Source: Clostridia bacterium (lineage in GTDB: Bacteria; Bacillota; Clostridia; TANB77; CAG-508). From it: a DNA stretch of 44,988 nt. The notes under the pieces were generated by a model, which was not told the DNA's origin, did no database searches, and worked only from the letters and a program-made list of their open reading frames with translations. Location: NCBI GenBank assembly GCA_017530505.1, contig JAFXMI010000029.1:1-44988 (forward strand), in the 5' to 3' direction. How positions within the stretch are numbered: the first letter of the stretch is position 1; the number at the start of each line of letters is the position of its first letter. The translations under genes were made by a program, and so were the position numbers. Below, in pieces: positions 1 through 8,848 of the stretch.

Positions 1-342
1 AAGAAAAGGTTTACTAAAAATTGAATTTTTATCACCAACTTTCTCCGTAATTCATAATATACAATATTTTTTATATTTTGTCTATACTTTTTTAAAAAAA
101 TATGATAAAATTACTTTTAAGATATTGTAATAAAAGATTTTTATTACAATATCTTAATAAAAAAGATGATTTTTTGAAATTTTTTTTATTTATAAATTTT
201 ATTTAATTTAAATAATAACTAAAATAAATTAAATTGAAAAGATTTTTTGTAGATGTATATAAAACAAATAATGATATAACAATAATTAAAGATAATTTTT
301 TAAAAATTATATAAATCTTAATAGTGAAAGGAAAATAATAAA
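1..342. other. Intergenic region at the window edge
   Basis: No open reading frame or RNA gene is recognisable in this very AT-rich stretch. Its only clear structure is the long palindrome at 119-155, annotated separately. The ribosome binding site of the next gene (AAAGGA near 327-332) lies at its right end. Confidence 0.6.
119..155. repeat. Perfect 17-bp inverted repeat with 3-nt loop
   Basis: Positions 119-135 are exactly complementary to 139-155, with loop GAT. The arm begins AAGATATTGTAATAAAA. The hairpin is pure AT apart from three G/C pairs, and no T-run follows it, so it is not a textbook terminator. It could be a terminator for a gene left of the window, a protein-binding palindrome, or a remnant of a small repeat element. 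Confidence 0.6.
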
Positions 343-552
343 ATGGAAGAAAAGATAGAAAAAACATCTAAAATTGGAGATATATTAGAATTATATCCTG
401 AAAAAGCAAATATTTTATTAGAAGCTGGAATGCACTGTTTAAGTTGTCCAGCAGCTTTAGTTGAAACTTTAGAAGAAGCTTGTGAAGTTCATGGAATAGA
501 TGTAGATGAGATTGTAGAAATGTTAAATAAAGATAATTCTGCTACTGAATAA
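343..552 (+). CDS. DUF1858 domain protein (putative redox disulfide protein)
   Basis: This 69-residue protein matches the DUF1858 family, small helical domains described as hybrid-cluster-protein-associated redox disulfide domains. The start of the domain (KIGDILELYPE) and the Cys32-x-x-Cys35 pair in MHCLSCP are visible. Related proteins are one-domain proteins of 60-80 residues or C-terminal extensions of larger ones, so it is full length. Its partner is unknown. The ATG at 343 follows an AAAGGA element about 10 nt upstream. It is followed after 15 nt by a tRNA gene and may share its transcript. The family assignment is fairly secure; a redox role is inferred from the two cysteines only. Confidence 0.8.
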   Translation: MEEKIEKTSKIGDILELYPEKANILLEAGMHCLSCPAALVETLEEACEVHGIDVDEIVEMLNKDNSATE

Positions 553-567
553 TTTCAGTAGTTTAAT

Positions 568-643
<76 letters not shown>

Positions 644-832
644 ATTAAATAAAATATTTTATTTTTATTAAATTATATACGAAAGTAAGATTTTTCATAA
701 AAGTATAAGCATGAAAAATTTTTTTATTTATAAAATACACCAATAAATTTGTGGTTTTTAATTTATAAAACAATAATTAAAAACTTTTGTAAAAAACATA
801 TTAATAAAAAAGATAGGATTTTTAGATATTAT

Positions 833-1312
833 ATGAATAAAAATGATTATATGAAGGAAGCTTTAAAAGAAGCAAATAAAGCATATATTAAAGAAGAGGT
901 TCCTGTTGGAGCAATAATTGTAAAAGATGGAAATATTATTGCTAAAGCTCATAATTTAAAAGAAACTAAAAAAAGTTCAATTTGTCATGCTGAAATTTTA
1001 GCTATACAGAAAGCTTGTAAAAAGTTAGACACTTGGAGACTTATAAATTGTGATATGTATGTAACTTTAGAACCTTGTCCTATGTGTACAGGTGCTTTAA
1101 TAAACTCTAGAATTAGAAAAGTATATATTGGGACAAATGATAAAAAAACAGGAGCATGTGGTTCAAAAATTAACTTATTAGAAGATGTTGTTTTTAATCA
1201 TAAAGTTGAAATTGAAAGAGAGATTATGCAACAAGAATGTGAACAATTATTAAAAAAATTTTTTAAAAATTTACGTGAAAGGAATAAAAATGGAGAAAAA
1301 AGAAATAATTAA
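833..1312 (+). CDS. tadA: tRNA-specific adenosine deaminase TadA
   Basis: TadA converts adenosine 34 of tRNA-Arg(ACG) to inosine using a zinc-bound water. The cytidine/deoxycytidylate deaminase fold is clear: HAE at residues 52-54 supplies the zinc ligand His and catalytic Glu, and PCPMC at 81-85 gives the two Cys ligands. The 159-residue length from ATG 833 fits the family (150-165). The frame stays open back to a TTG at 749, but that would add 28 residues TadA does not have, so 833 is preferred; an AGGA at 815-818 is rather distant. The 3' end overlaps the start of the next gene by 23 nt, indicating cotranscription. Its usual neighbours in Firmicutes, the SRP RNA and dnaX, lie just downstream. 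Confidence 0.93.
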   Translation: MNKNDYMKEALKEANKAYIKEEVPVGAIIVKDGNIIAKAHNLKETKKSSICHAEILAIQKACKKLDTWRLINCDMYVTLEPCPMCTGALINSRIRKVYIGTNDKKTGACGSKINLLEDVVFNHKVEIEREIMQQECEQLLKKFFKNLRERNKNGEKRNN

Positions 1313-2030
1313 AAAAAGTATTTTTTTTAGTTCATTAGTAATAATATTTTTTTTTGTTTTTTTAATAATAATAAACTATCAGGTTGAAGGAGAAAAAGAA
1401 ATACCATATAAGCCCAGTAAGATTTTACTTGTAAGTACAGTTGATGGTATAGCAAATGAAGATAAAGAAAATCTTTGGAATATAGATGTTATTCAGACAA
1501 ACGATATTTTTATTTACATAGATTCGGATAAAAATACCAATGAAACTATAAAAGAAATATCTATAGAAAATTTTAATATTATTAAAGATTTTGAAAAAGG
1601 AAATATAGAAATTTTAAGACCAACATCAGATTTAGATAATTTGTATAAAAGTAGTGTACAAAACTATTTAAATGATAAAATAGTTTATCAAGGTGCAAAA
1701 TTAGATGATATGAAATCTTTAGAAATTTCAAATAATGGTGGAATTATAGGTTTTAGAGTTGCTTTAAATAATTTGGGTAAATTTATTTCTAATGATGAAA
1801 ATCTAGAAATTATTTATGATGGTAGACTTCTATCAAATCTAGGTATTTCTTTAGAAGAAATTAAGCTAAAACTAAATTTTGATATTATTATTAAAACAAG
1901 TGAAAATATAAGTTACAAGGGAACAATTAGTATGGAAATGCCAACAGATGAGATTATAACAGAGGGAGTTTCAAAAACTGAGATTATAGATTTTTCAAAT
2001 GTTGTATTTAAAAGAATTAGTAGCAAATAG
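1290..2030 (+). CDS. Membrane-anchored protein of unknown function
   Basis: The 246-residue product has a short Lys-rich N-terminus, one hydrophobic segment at about residues 10-30 (IFFSSLVIIFFFVFLIIIN) and a hydrophilic remainder, so it is probably anchored with the bulk outside the cytoplasm. No lipobox cysteine follows the segment. I recognise no domain in the soluble part. The start is ATG 1290, five codons inside the longer GTG frame, because AAAGGA (1278-1283) sits at proper spacing. It overlaps tadA and likely shares its transcript. It ends just before a short tandem repeat and the SRP RNA promoter. Its position between tadA and the SRP RNA gives no functional hint. Confidence 0.75.
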   Translation: MEKKEIIKKSIFFSSLVIIFFFVFLIIINYQVEGEKEIPYKPSKILLVSTVDGIANEDKENLWNIDVIQTNDIFIYIDSDKNTNETIKEISIENFNIIKDFEKGNIEILRPTSDLDNLYKSSVQNYLNDKIVYQGAKLDDMKSLEISNNGGIIGFRVALNNLGKFISNDENLEIIYDGRLLSNLGISLEEIKLKLNFDIIIKTSENISYKGTISMEMPTDEIITEGVSKTEIIDFSNVVFKRISSK

Positions 2031-2057
2031 TTATAGTTTATAGTTTATAGTTTATAT
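2031..2057. repeat. Short tandem repeat of TTATAGT
   Basis: Three exact copies of the 7-mer TTATAGT (2031-2051) and a partial fourth directly follow the stop codon of the upstream gene. It is probably a simple-sequence repeat prone to length variation; no coding or regulatory role is apparent. Confidence 0.7.
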
Positions 2058-2136
2058 AGTAGCCTAAGAAATAAGTAAAAGTTACTGTAAATTGTAACAA
2101 CTAATAATTTTTACTTTAAAAATATTATTAAAAAAC

Positions 2137-2165
2137 TTGCAAAATGAATTAATACATTATATAAT
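2137..2165 (+). promoter_or_regulatory. Sigma-A promoter of the SRP RNA
   Basis: TTGCAA at 2137-2142 and a perfect TATAAT at 2160-2165 are separated by 17 bp. Transcription would start near 2172, about 10 nt before the SRP RNA stem. Confidence 0.75.
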
Positions 2166-2181
2166 CTTAAAGAATTAATTG

Positions 2182-2295
2182 GCTTTTCTTTAGGAAGGTA
2201 TGCTTCAATAAAAAGCTATGAATCTCGTCAGGTTCGGAAGAAAGCAGCGATAAGTAGTGTATTTATGTGATACGCATGCCTTCCTAAAGAAAAGC
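2182..2295 (+). ncRNA. ffs: Bacterial small signal recognition particle RNA (4.5S type)
   Basis: The conserved apical domain that binds Ffh is present: GTCAGGTTCGGAAGAAAGCAGC lies at about 2227-2248, with a GGAA-type tetraloop and the asymmetric loop. The outer stem is long, pairing 2182-2203 (GCTTTTCTTTAGGAAGGTATGC) with 2274-2295 almost perfectly. At about 114 nt it is longer than E. coli 4.5S, but it does not appear to have the Alu domain of the B. subtilis 6S-size SRP RNA. It lies directly upstream of dnaX, as in many Firmicutes. The ends are inferred from the stem. Confidence 0.93.
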
Positions 2296-2372
2296 TATAA
2301 ACTTTTTAATTTAAAAATTATGAAATATTAAATACAAAGGTTTAGACAAAGTTCTTTAAAAAGGAGGAAGAA

Positions 2373-3986
2373 ATGTCATATACTGCTTTATATAGAATAT
2401 TTAGACCAACAAAATTTTCTGACATAGTAGGCCAAGAACATATTACAAGAACTTTAAAAAATCAAATAATGGCTGGAAGAGTTGGACATGCATATTTATT
2501 TTGTGGAAGTCGTGGAACAGGAAAAACAACTTCAGCAAAAATTCTTTCAAGAGCTGTAAACTGTTTAAATCCACAAAACGGTGAACCCTGTAATGAATGT
2601 GAAATTTGTAAGGAAATTTTGTCTGGTTCTGTTACTGATGTAATTGAGATGGACGCTGCTTCAAATAATGGAGTAGACGATATTAGAGAAATTAGAGATG
2701 CAGTTAATTTTTTACCTACTAAGGCTAAATATAGAATATATATTATAGATGAGGTTCATATGTTGTCAACAGGCGCATTTAATGCTCTTTTAAAAACACT
2801 TGAAGAACCTCCAAAACATGTTAAATTTATTTTAGCAACAACTGAACCTCAAAAATTACCTGCAACCATTCTTTCAAGATGTCAAAGGTTTGATTATAAA
2901 AAGATTTCAGAAGATAATATTATTAAAAGATTAAAAATAATTTGTACTGAATCGAAAATTAAAATAAGTGATGAAGCTTTAAAGATAATATCTATTCTTT
3001 CTGAAGGAGCTATGAGAGATGCAATAAGTATCTTAGAAAGATGTAGTCAGGAAACGGAAGAAGAAATTTCAGGCAATTTAGTAAAAGAATTGGTTGGAAT
3101 TCCTAATAGTAGATATATAAAGAATCTTGTTGAAGCAATATTTAAAAAAGATGAAATAGCCACATTAAAATCGATTGATGAGGTAATAAAAGACGGAAAA
3201 GATTTATATAATTTTTTATGGGAAGTTATAAAATATACAAAGGATATTTTAGTCTATAAAGCAACTGGATATGTAGATATTTATTCAGAAGAAGAAATTA
3301 AACAAATAAAAGAGCTTTCTGAATTAATAGAAAAAGATCAAATTTTAAAAATTATTTATGATTTATCAGAACTAGAAAATAATTTAAAATGGTCTGCGCA
3401 AAAAGTAATTATGTTTCAGGTTGGTATTATTAAAATATGTTCAAAATTTGATACAAGTTCAACAAGCAGTTCTGAAGGTGACTCTAATGACAATATTATT
3501 AAAAAATTATTATATAGGCTTGAAAAACTAGAACAAAAAATTTCAAATATAAATTTTTCTGAATTAATGTTAGACGGAAATAATATTAATTTAGAAAAAG
3601 AAAAACAAAAAAAAAGTATAGAAGAACATCAAATAAAAAAAGATGAAACTAAACCTGTTTTTAAATCAGACGAATTACTAAGTAAAATTTTGAATTCATT
3701 GAAGCAGAGTAAAAAGATGATGCTTTATACTACTTTAATGAATTCAAAAGTTAGCATTAAAGATGATATGAATATAGAATTTGAGTTCCCAAACGGTTTA
3801 ACTGAATTTAATCAAAAAGTAATTAGCGACCCTAATAACAAAAATGATTTGATAAAAGCGATTTTTGTTATTACTGGTAAAGAAATGAATGTAAGAATTA
3901 AAGATGAAAAAATGAAAGAACTTGAAAAAAAAGCAAAGGATAATTTATTAACAGATTTGGGAATTGATGTTAAAATTATTGATTAG
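2373..3986 (+). CDS. dnaX: DNA polymerase III subunit gamma/tau
   Basis: This is the clamp-loader ATPase of the replicative polymerase. At the N-terminus are the Walker A motif GSRGTGKT (residues 45-52), the four zinc-binding cysteines (64, 73, 76, 79), the Walker B box IIDEVHML (about 125-132) and the sensor/SRC motif in TILSRCQRF. The collar region continues to about residue 350, followed by a charged low-complexity linker and a C-terminal tau-type domain. The length of 537 residues is normal for Firmicutes. The ATG follows AAGGAGGA. Codons around 411-414 contain nine consecutive A (3607-3615) just after the ATPase/collar region; slippage there would give a shorter gamma-like form (see findings). 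ybaB and recR follow, the common Firmicutes order. Confidence 0.97.
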   Translation: MSYTALYRIFRPTKFSDIVGQEHITRTLKNQIMAGRVGHAYLFCGSRGTGKTTSAKILSRAVNCLNPQNGEPCNECEICKEILSGSVTDVIEMDAASNNGVDDIREIRDAVNFLPTKAKYRIYIIDEVHMLSTGAFNALLKTLEEPPKHVKFILATTEPQKLPATILSRCQRFDYKKISEDNIIKRLKIICTESKIKISDEALKIISILSEGAMRDAISILERCSQETEEEISGNLVKELVGIPNSRYIKNLVEAIFKKDEIATLKSIDEVIKDGKDLYNFLWEVIKYTKDILVYKATGYVDIYSEEEIKQIKELSELIEKDQILKIIYDLSELENNLKWSAQKVIMFQVGIIKICSKFDTSSTSSSEGDSNDNIIKKLLYRLEKLEQKISNINFSELMLDGNNINLEKEKQKKSIEEHQIKKDETKPVFKSDELLSKILNSLKQSKKMMLYTTLMNSKVSIKDDMNIEFEFPNGLTEFNQKVISDPNNKNDLIKAIFVITGKEMNVRIKDEKMKELEKKAKDNLLTDLGIDVKIID

Positions 3987-4140
3987 TTTTTATTTCAATT
4001 TTAGTATATTACTATTATTGCTAAAAATGTTTTGTAAAAAGTATATAACAAAAATTATTATATAAAAATTTATAAAAAATAAATAATATGACAATTAGTA
4101 AAATCAATATATATTATCAAAAAAAGAAAGGAGAAAAAAA

Positions 4141-4485
4141 ATGGCAAAAAGAGGAGGTTTCCCAGGAGGAATGGGCGGATTTGGAGGAATGAATATAAAT
4201 CAGTTAATGAAAGAAGCAAAAAAAATGCAGGCGGATTTAGAATCTTCACAAACAGAGCTAGCCAGTAAAGAATTTGAAGCAACAGCAGGAGGAGGAGCAA
4301 TATTAGTAAAGGTATCTGGATCAAAAACTATTAAGGAAATAAAAATTAATAAAGATGTAGTAGATCCAGATGATGTTGAAATGTTACAAGATTTAATAAT
4401 AACTTGTATAAATGAAGCTTTAAGAAAAGTAGATGACGCTCAAGCTGCACAACTAGGAAAATATAATATACCGGGGTTAATGTAA
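4141..4485 (+). CDS. ybaB: Nucleoid-associated protein, YbaB/EbfC family
   Basis: This 114-residue protein has the family's Gly/Met/Phe-rich N-terminus ([20 protein letters not shown]), a coiled helix with MKEAKKMQ, and the core strands around [14 protein letters not shown]. Family members form tweezer-shaped dimers that bind DNA and often lie between dnaX and recR. The ATG follows AAAGGAG at good spacing. Its stop codon is followed by the recR start after one base, so translation is probably coupled. Assignment is secure; the exact cellular role of the family is not settled. Confidence 0.95.
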   Translation: MAKRGGFPGGMGGFGGMNINQLMKEAKKMQADLESSQTELASKEFEATAGGGAILVKVSGSKTIKEIKINKDVVDPDDVEMLQDLIITCINEALRKVDDAQAAQLGKYNIPGLM

Positions 4486-4486
4486 A

Positions 4487-5086
4487 ATGTCACTTTATGC
4501 ACCATCAATAGAAAAATTAATTGAAAGTTTTGAAAAGCTACCTAGTATTGGGCATAAAACTGCTCAAAGGTTAGCTTTTTACATGCTTGATTTAAGCAAT
4601 GAAGAAGTAAAAGAATTTACAGACGCAATTACAAATGCAAAAAAAAATTTAAAATTTTGTTCTAAATGTTTTAATATTTCAGACACAGATCCTTGTAATA
4701 TTTGTTCAAATACTAGAAGGGATGAAAACACAATATGTGTTGTAGAAGATGTAAGAGATGTTCTTGCAATGGAAAGAACACATGAATTTCATGGAGTTTA
4801 TCATGTTTTACATGGTTCAATTTCTCCTATTAATGGTGTTGGACCAGATGATATTAAAATAAAAGAATTATTATCAAGAATTATGAATAGTAATGTCAAA
4901 GAAATAATACTTGCTACAAATCCTAGAGTTGAGGGAGAGGCAACATCGATGTATATTTCTAAACTTATAAAACCATTAGGAATAAAAGTTACTAGAATAG
5001 CTAGAGGAATTCCTATTGGTGGAGATTTAGAATATACAGATGAAATAACTTTAACAAAAGCTTTAGAAGGGAGAAGTGAAATTTAA
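4487..5086 (+). CDS. recR: Recombination mediator protein RecR
   Basis: RecR acts with RecF/RecO to load RecA at gaps. The 199-residue protein has the helix-hairpin-helix region ([18 protein letters not shown]), a four-cysteine zinc site (Cys58, 61, 70, 73) and the Toprim domain beginning [14 protein letters not shown] near residue 83, followed by the conserved [13 protein letters not shown] segment. The length is standard (about 198-200). It is coupled to ybaB and its last 24 bases overlap the 3' end of the convergent glycosyltransferase gene. Confidence 0.97.
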   Translation: MSLYAPSIEKLIESFEKLPSIGHKTAQRLAFYMLDLSNEEVKEFTDAITNAKKNLKFCSKCFNISDTDPCNICSNTRRDENTICVVEDVRDVLAMERTHEFHGVYHVLHGSISPINGVGPDDIKIKELLSRIMNSNVKEIILATNPRVEGEATSMYISKLIKPLGIKVTRIARGIPIGGDLEYTDEITLTKALEGRSEI

Positions 5087-6202
5087 AATCTTGCAGATTT
5101 CTTCTGTTGAATTAGGTTTAGCAAGTTCTTTTGACTTCTCCTTCATTTTTATCAAAATTTCTGGATTTCTATACAACGTTTTTAAATGTCTTGCAATATT
5201 GCTATTTTTTCTAATCCAAATTCCTGCACCTTTTTCTTCAACAAATTCAGCATTTTCCTCTTCTTGACCAGGAATAGGATTTATAATTAGGATAGGCAAA
5301 TGTGATGCAAAGCTTTCAGTAATAGTAAGTCCACCTGGTTTTGTAATTACAAATTTAGCTATACTCATTAGTTCTGGAATTTTATCAGTAAATTCCAAAA
5401 TTTTTACTCTATTAGTTGATTCAGTATCAGCTACAATTTTTTTAAATTTTGTATTCATTTTTGAATTTTTTCCTGAGATTGCAACAACTTGAAGTTTAGA
5501 AAATAAACGAATTAAAGCTTTAAGCATAAGAATTGTTGTATTTCTTCCAAGCCCAAATTCTCCACCAGCAAAGAATAGAATTACATCATTTTCAGGATTT
5601 AAATCAAATTCTTTACAAATATCTATACGATTATAATTATATAAAAATCGTTCTGAAACAGGAATTCCGGTAACAAAAATTTTTTCTTTGTTTAATCCCT
5701 TTGTAATCATATCATCTTTCATTTTTTCATTTGAAACAAAAAAATAATCCATATATTCAGAGAATTCTAACCATTGTTCATGGATTTTGTAATCAGTTAA
5801 AATAGTAGCGATAGGCATATTTATTTTTCCCTTTTGTTTTAAATATCCACACATTTGAGATGAAAAGGGATGGGTTGAAATTATTAGATCAGGCTCAACT
5901 TTTGAAATAAGATCAAAGAGCTTATGTGACATTGCTTTATTAGAGGCAGTAGAAATTTTTGCTAGGGCTCCACTTCTTGAATCTTGATAAAATTTTTTCC
6001 ATGCCCAAGGTGCTTTTTTTGCCATTTCCTTATATGCACTAGTGGATACTTTATTTATATATTTATTTATGTATTCAATACAATCTACCATTGTAACATT
6101 ACAATTTAAATAATTTTTATTTATATAATTAGTTATAGATTTTGCAGCAGACAAATGACCACCACCATATGAACCATAAAAAATTAAAATATTATTATTC
6201 AT
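5063..6202 (-). CDS. MGDG-synthase/UgtP-like diacylglycerol glycosyltransferase
   Basis: The 379-residue protein matches family GT28 enzymes that transfer glucose or galactose from UDP-sugar to diacylglycerol, making membrane glycolipids and lipoteichoic acid anchors. The N-terminal MGDG-synthase domain begins with the glycine-rich acceptor loop [15 protein letters not shown] (residues 9-23). The C-terminal nucleotide-sugar domain holds [10 protein letters not shown] near residue 290 and [13 protein letters not shown]. No transmembrane helix is seen, as expected for a peripheral enzyme. The ATG follows an AAAGGAGAA-type site on the minus strand. It is convergent with recR and overlaps it by 24 bp. 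UgtP is the likely B. subtilis counterpart, but sugar and processivity cannot be judged from sequence alone. Confidence 0.85.
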   Translation of the reverse strand: MNNNILIFYGSYGGGHLSAAKSITNYINKNYLNCNVTMVDCIEYINKYINKVSTSAYKEMAKKAPWAWKKFYQDSRSGALAKISTASNKAMSHKLFDLISKVEPDLIISTHPFSSQMCGYLKQKGKINMPIATILTDYKIHEQWLEFSEYMDYFFVSNEKMKDDMITKGLNKEKIFVTGIPVSERFLYNYNRIDICKEFDLNPENDVILFFAGGEFGLGRNTTILMLKALIRLFSKLQVVAISGKNSKMNTKFKKIVADTESTNRVKILEFTDKIPELMSIAKFVITKPGGLTITESFASHLPILIINPIPGQEEENAEFVEEKGAGIWIRKNSNIARHLKTLYRNPEILIKMKEKSKELAKPNSTEEICKILNFTSPF

Positions 6203-6449
6203 AAGAATTATTCTCCTTTAATTTTACAAGATTTATTATATCATATCATTTTAAATAAAGAAAGAATTTTATAATACTTATATTAAGAAAGGAAATTATT
6301 TGATACAATATGGTGCTAACTTATATTTATTATATAGTAACCTAATTTATTATAAAAAATATAACAATTCTTTTTTATTAAAAATTAATGTTCTAATTTT
6401 TAAGTATTATAAAATGTATATTTTTAATATTTTGGTAGAAAATACAAAT

Positions 6450-7793
6450 ATGAAAAAAATATTAAGTGAGAAAACAAAAACAGCAATAATATTTGTGCTT
6501 TTTTTGTTGATATTAATAACTGGATATTATGCATATAGTCTTCGAGAAAGATATATTAATTCTAAACTAAATACCTATAACCAAGCATTTACAAATGTTG
6601 TAAACTATGTAAATAATGTTGAAAATTATTTAGCAAAGGCAACGATTTCAAAAAGTTCTAATTATTCAACAGAAGCGTTAACACAAATATGGAGAGATGC
6701 AAATTTAGCTCAAGTTTATTTATCTCAAATTCCATTACAACAAGAAGCTTTATCAAAAACTTCAAGATTTTTAAATCAAGTAGGAGATTATAGCTATTCT
6801 TTATCTCAAAAAACAATTGCAAATGAAGAATTAAGTGAGACAGATTTAGAAAATTTACAAACACTCCATAAATATTCTATGGAATTAGAAACTTCATTAA
6901 ATCAAATATCAGATGAAGTATATAGTGGAATTATTTCATGGAATAGTTTAGAAAATACTAATCAGTTTGCTCAAACAGTATCTAGTGTTAATGTATTTGA
7001 AAATATAGATGGAAATTTAAATGAATATGAAGGATTAATTTATGATGGAGCATATTCTGATCATGTAGAAAAAGTAGAAAAAAAGGGATTAACGGGTGAT
7101 GATTGTACTGAAGAAGAGGCAAAAGAAAAAGCAAAAGATTTTTTTGGTTCTGAAAATGTTAAAGAAATATATTCAAATGGATTTATAGAAAATGCGAAAA
7201 TTCCATGCTATGATTTAATTGTTATATTAGATGAAGATAAAAATGCAAACATTGAAATTTCTAAAAAAGGTGGGCATGTTATAGAATCCTCAATTAACAG
7301 AGAAGTAAAAAATGAAAACATTTCAATTGAAGAGGCAAAAGAAAAATGTAAGACTTTTTTAGATAAACATGATTTTAAATATATGCGTGAAACCTATTAT
7401 TTAAAAGAGCAAAATGTTTTAACTATAAACTTTGCTTATGATGAAGATGGAACTGTAGTTTATCCTGATTTAATAAAAGTTAAAATTGCTCTTGATAATG
7501 GTGAAATTTTAGGAATAGAAACTTATGGATATTTGAATTCACATACAACAAGAGTACTTCCTTTTCCTAAAATTTCAATTGATGAAGCAAAAGATAGAAT
7601 AAATCCAAACTTAGAAATACTAAGCGAGGGAACAGCAATAATACCCACAAAATGGAAAACAGAAATATATTGCTATGAATTTAAAGGAAAAGTTGAAGAT
7701 AAAGAATTTCTAGTTTATATAAATACAGAAACAGGGAAGGAGGAAGATATTTTAGTTATATTAAATACACCTGGGGGGATTTTAACTATATAA
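6450..7793 (+). CDS. ypeB: Germination protein YpeB
   Basis: YpeB is required for the spore cortex-lytic enzyme SleB to be placed and kept stable in spores. The 447-residue protein (from ATG 6450) has an N-terminal membrane anchor at about residues 11-29, a helical region rich in Asn/Gln/Ser, and two or three PepSY-like repeats in the C-terminal half (for example SIEEAKEKCKTFLDKH and SIDEAKDRINPNLEI). The length matches the family (about 450). The frame is open upstream to a TTG at 6300 with a good AAAGGA, which would add 50 residues in front of the anchor; the shorter start is chosen by family length although it lacks a clear ribosome binding site. No sleB is adjacent, unlike in Bacillus. 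Confidence 0.85.
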   Translation: MKKILSEKTKTAIIFVLFLLILITGYYAYSLRERYINSKLNTYNQAFTNVVNYVNNVENYLAKATISKSSNYSTEALTQIWRDANLAQVYLSQIPLQQEALSKTSRFLNQVGDYSYSLSQKTIANEELSETDLENLQTLHKYSMELETSLNQISDEVYSGIISWNSLENTNQFAQTVSSVNVFENIDGNLNEYEGLIYDGAYSDHVEKVEKKGLTGDDCTEEEAKEKAKDFFGSENVKEIYSNGFIENAKIPCYDLIVILDEDKNANIEISKKGGHVIESSINREVKNENISIEEAKEKCKTFLDKHDFKYMRETYYLKEQNVLTINFAYDEDGTVVYPDLIKVKIALDNGEILGIETYGYLNSHTTRVLPFPKISIDEAKDRINPNLEILSEGTAIIPTKWKTEIYCYEFKGKVEDKEFLVYINTETGKEEDILVILNTPGGILTI

Positions 7794-7892
7794 TATTATT
7801 TAAAAACACTTGAAAATATAGGTAATTTATTATAATATAATTATGAACAATAACTAAAAATTTGAATAAATTATAGTAATGATTTTTAAAAA

Positions 7893-8021
7893 TTATCCAC
7901 AATGAAAGAAAGAACAAAGCTGAAAGTTATCAAATTTGTAGTATGTTATTTTAAACAATAAACAAGAATTAATAGCTTTAAAAAAATGAGGTTATCATTA
8001 GAGTTGTTTAAATGTGGATAA
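7893..8021. promoter_or_regulatory. Pair of consensus DnaA boxes in an intergenic region
   Basis: An exact TTATCCACA lies at 7893-7901 and its exact reverse complement TGTGGATAA at 8013-8021, both inside the 252-bp gap between ypeB and the hydrolase gene. The partial matches TTATCAAA and TTATCATTA lie between them. No dnaA, dnaN or AT-rich unwinding cluster of origin type is nearby, so a DnaA-binding regulatory or titration site is more likely than an origin. Confidence 0.5.
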
Positions 8022-8045
8022 AAGTACATATAAAGGAGAAAAAAT

Positions 8046-8819
8046 TTGCAAATAAAAGTTGAAAATTGGGATATAAACTATGAAGTTTTAGGAGAGGGAT
8101 ACCCAGTTGTTTTATTACATGGCTGGCTTGCAGATTTAGAAACAATGCGTCCAATTGCTGAAGCCTTAAAAGAAAAATTTAAGGTTTATTTAATAGATGT
8201 TGTTGGATTTGGTAAAAGTAGTCTGCCAGAGCATCCTTTAAATAGTAATGATTTTGGAGATTTTTTAAAAGAGCTTTTAAAAAATTTAAAAATTGAAAAT
8301 CCTATATTAGTAGGACATTCGAATGGTGGTAGAATAATTATTAATGCTGTTGGTCGAAAATTAGTAAATCCTAGAAAAATTGTTTTAATAGACAGTGCAG
8401 GTTTAAAGCCAAAAAGAAGTTTAAATTATTATGTAAGAATATATTTTTTTAAAGCAGGAAAGTTTTTTCTAAATTCGCTTCCAAATACAAAGTTTGTAAA
8501 AAAATTAAGAGATAAATTACGAAAAAGTGTTGGTTCTAGCGATTATCAAATGTCTGCGCCAGTTTTAAAAGATACGATGAATATAATTTTAAATGAAGAT
8601 TTACGTGAACTTCTTCCAAATATAAAATCACCGACACTTTTAATTTGGGGAGCCTTAGATACAGCAACTCCTATTTCTGATGCACATGAAATGGAAAAAG
8701 CAATTACAAATTCAGGATTAGTAGTTTATCCTACAGGTACACATTGGGCTTATCTTGAAAATATTATAAATGTTAATATTGTTTTAGAGGAATTTTTTAA
8801 GGATGAGAAAAAAAAGTAA
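8046..8819 (+). CDS. Alpha/beta hydrolase
   Basis: This 257-residue alpha/beta-hydrolase-fold protein has the oxyanion-side HGW motif (LLHGWLADLETM, residues about 24-35), the nucleophile elbow GHSNGG (Ser near residue 93), a late Asp in GALDTATP and the catalytic His in GTHWAYLEN. Substrate is unknown; the fold covers esterases, lipases and C-C hydrolases. It starts with TTG at 8046, chosen because AAAGGAG (8032-8038) sits 7 nt upstream and the protein begins properly there. It is followed after 29 nt by the MurF-like gene and then ddl, so the three form a likely operon and a cell-envelope role is possible, though only by association. Confidence 0.85.
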   Translation: MQIKVENWDINYEVLGEGYPVVLLHGWLADLETMRPIAEALKEKFKVYLIDVVGFGKSSLPEHPLNSNDFGDFLKELLKNLKIENPILVGHSNGGRIIINAVGRKLVNPRKIVLIDSAGLKPKRSLNYYVRIYFFKAGKFFLNSLPNTKFVKKLRDKLRKSVGSSDYQMSAPVLKDTMNIILNEDLRELLPNIKSPTLLIWGALDTATPISDAHEMEKAITNSGLVVYPTGTHWAYLENIINVNIVLEEFFKDEKKK

Positions 8820-8848
8820 ATATTTGAAGGGAAGGGATATTATAAAAA

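Noticed and set aside
4070-4324. Leucine-rich 84-residue frame on the minus strand
   Set aside because: It overlaps ybaB in the opposite direction; the Leu run mirrors the Gly/Lys/Glu codons of the real gene.
7893-8021. Chromosomal replication origin
   Set aside because: Only two exact DnaA boxes and no dnaA, dnaN, rpmH or clear unwinding element nearby.
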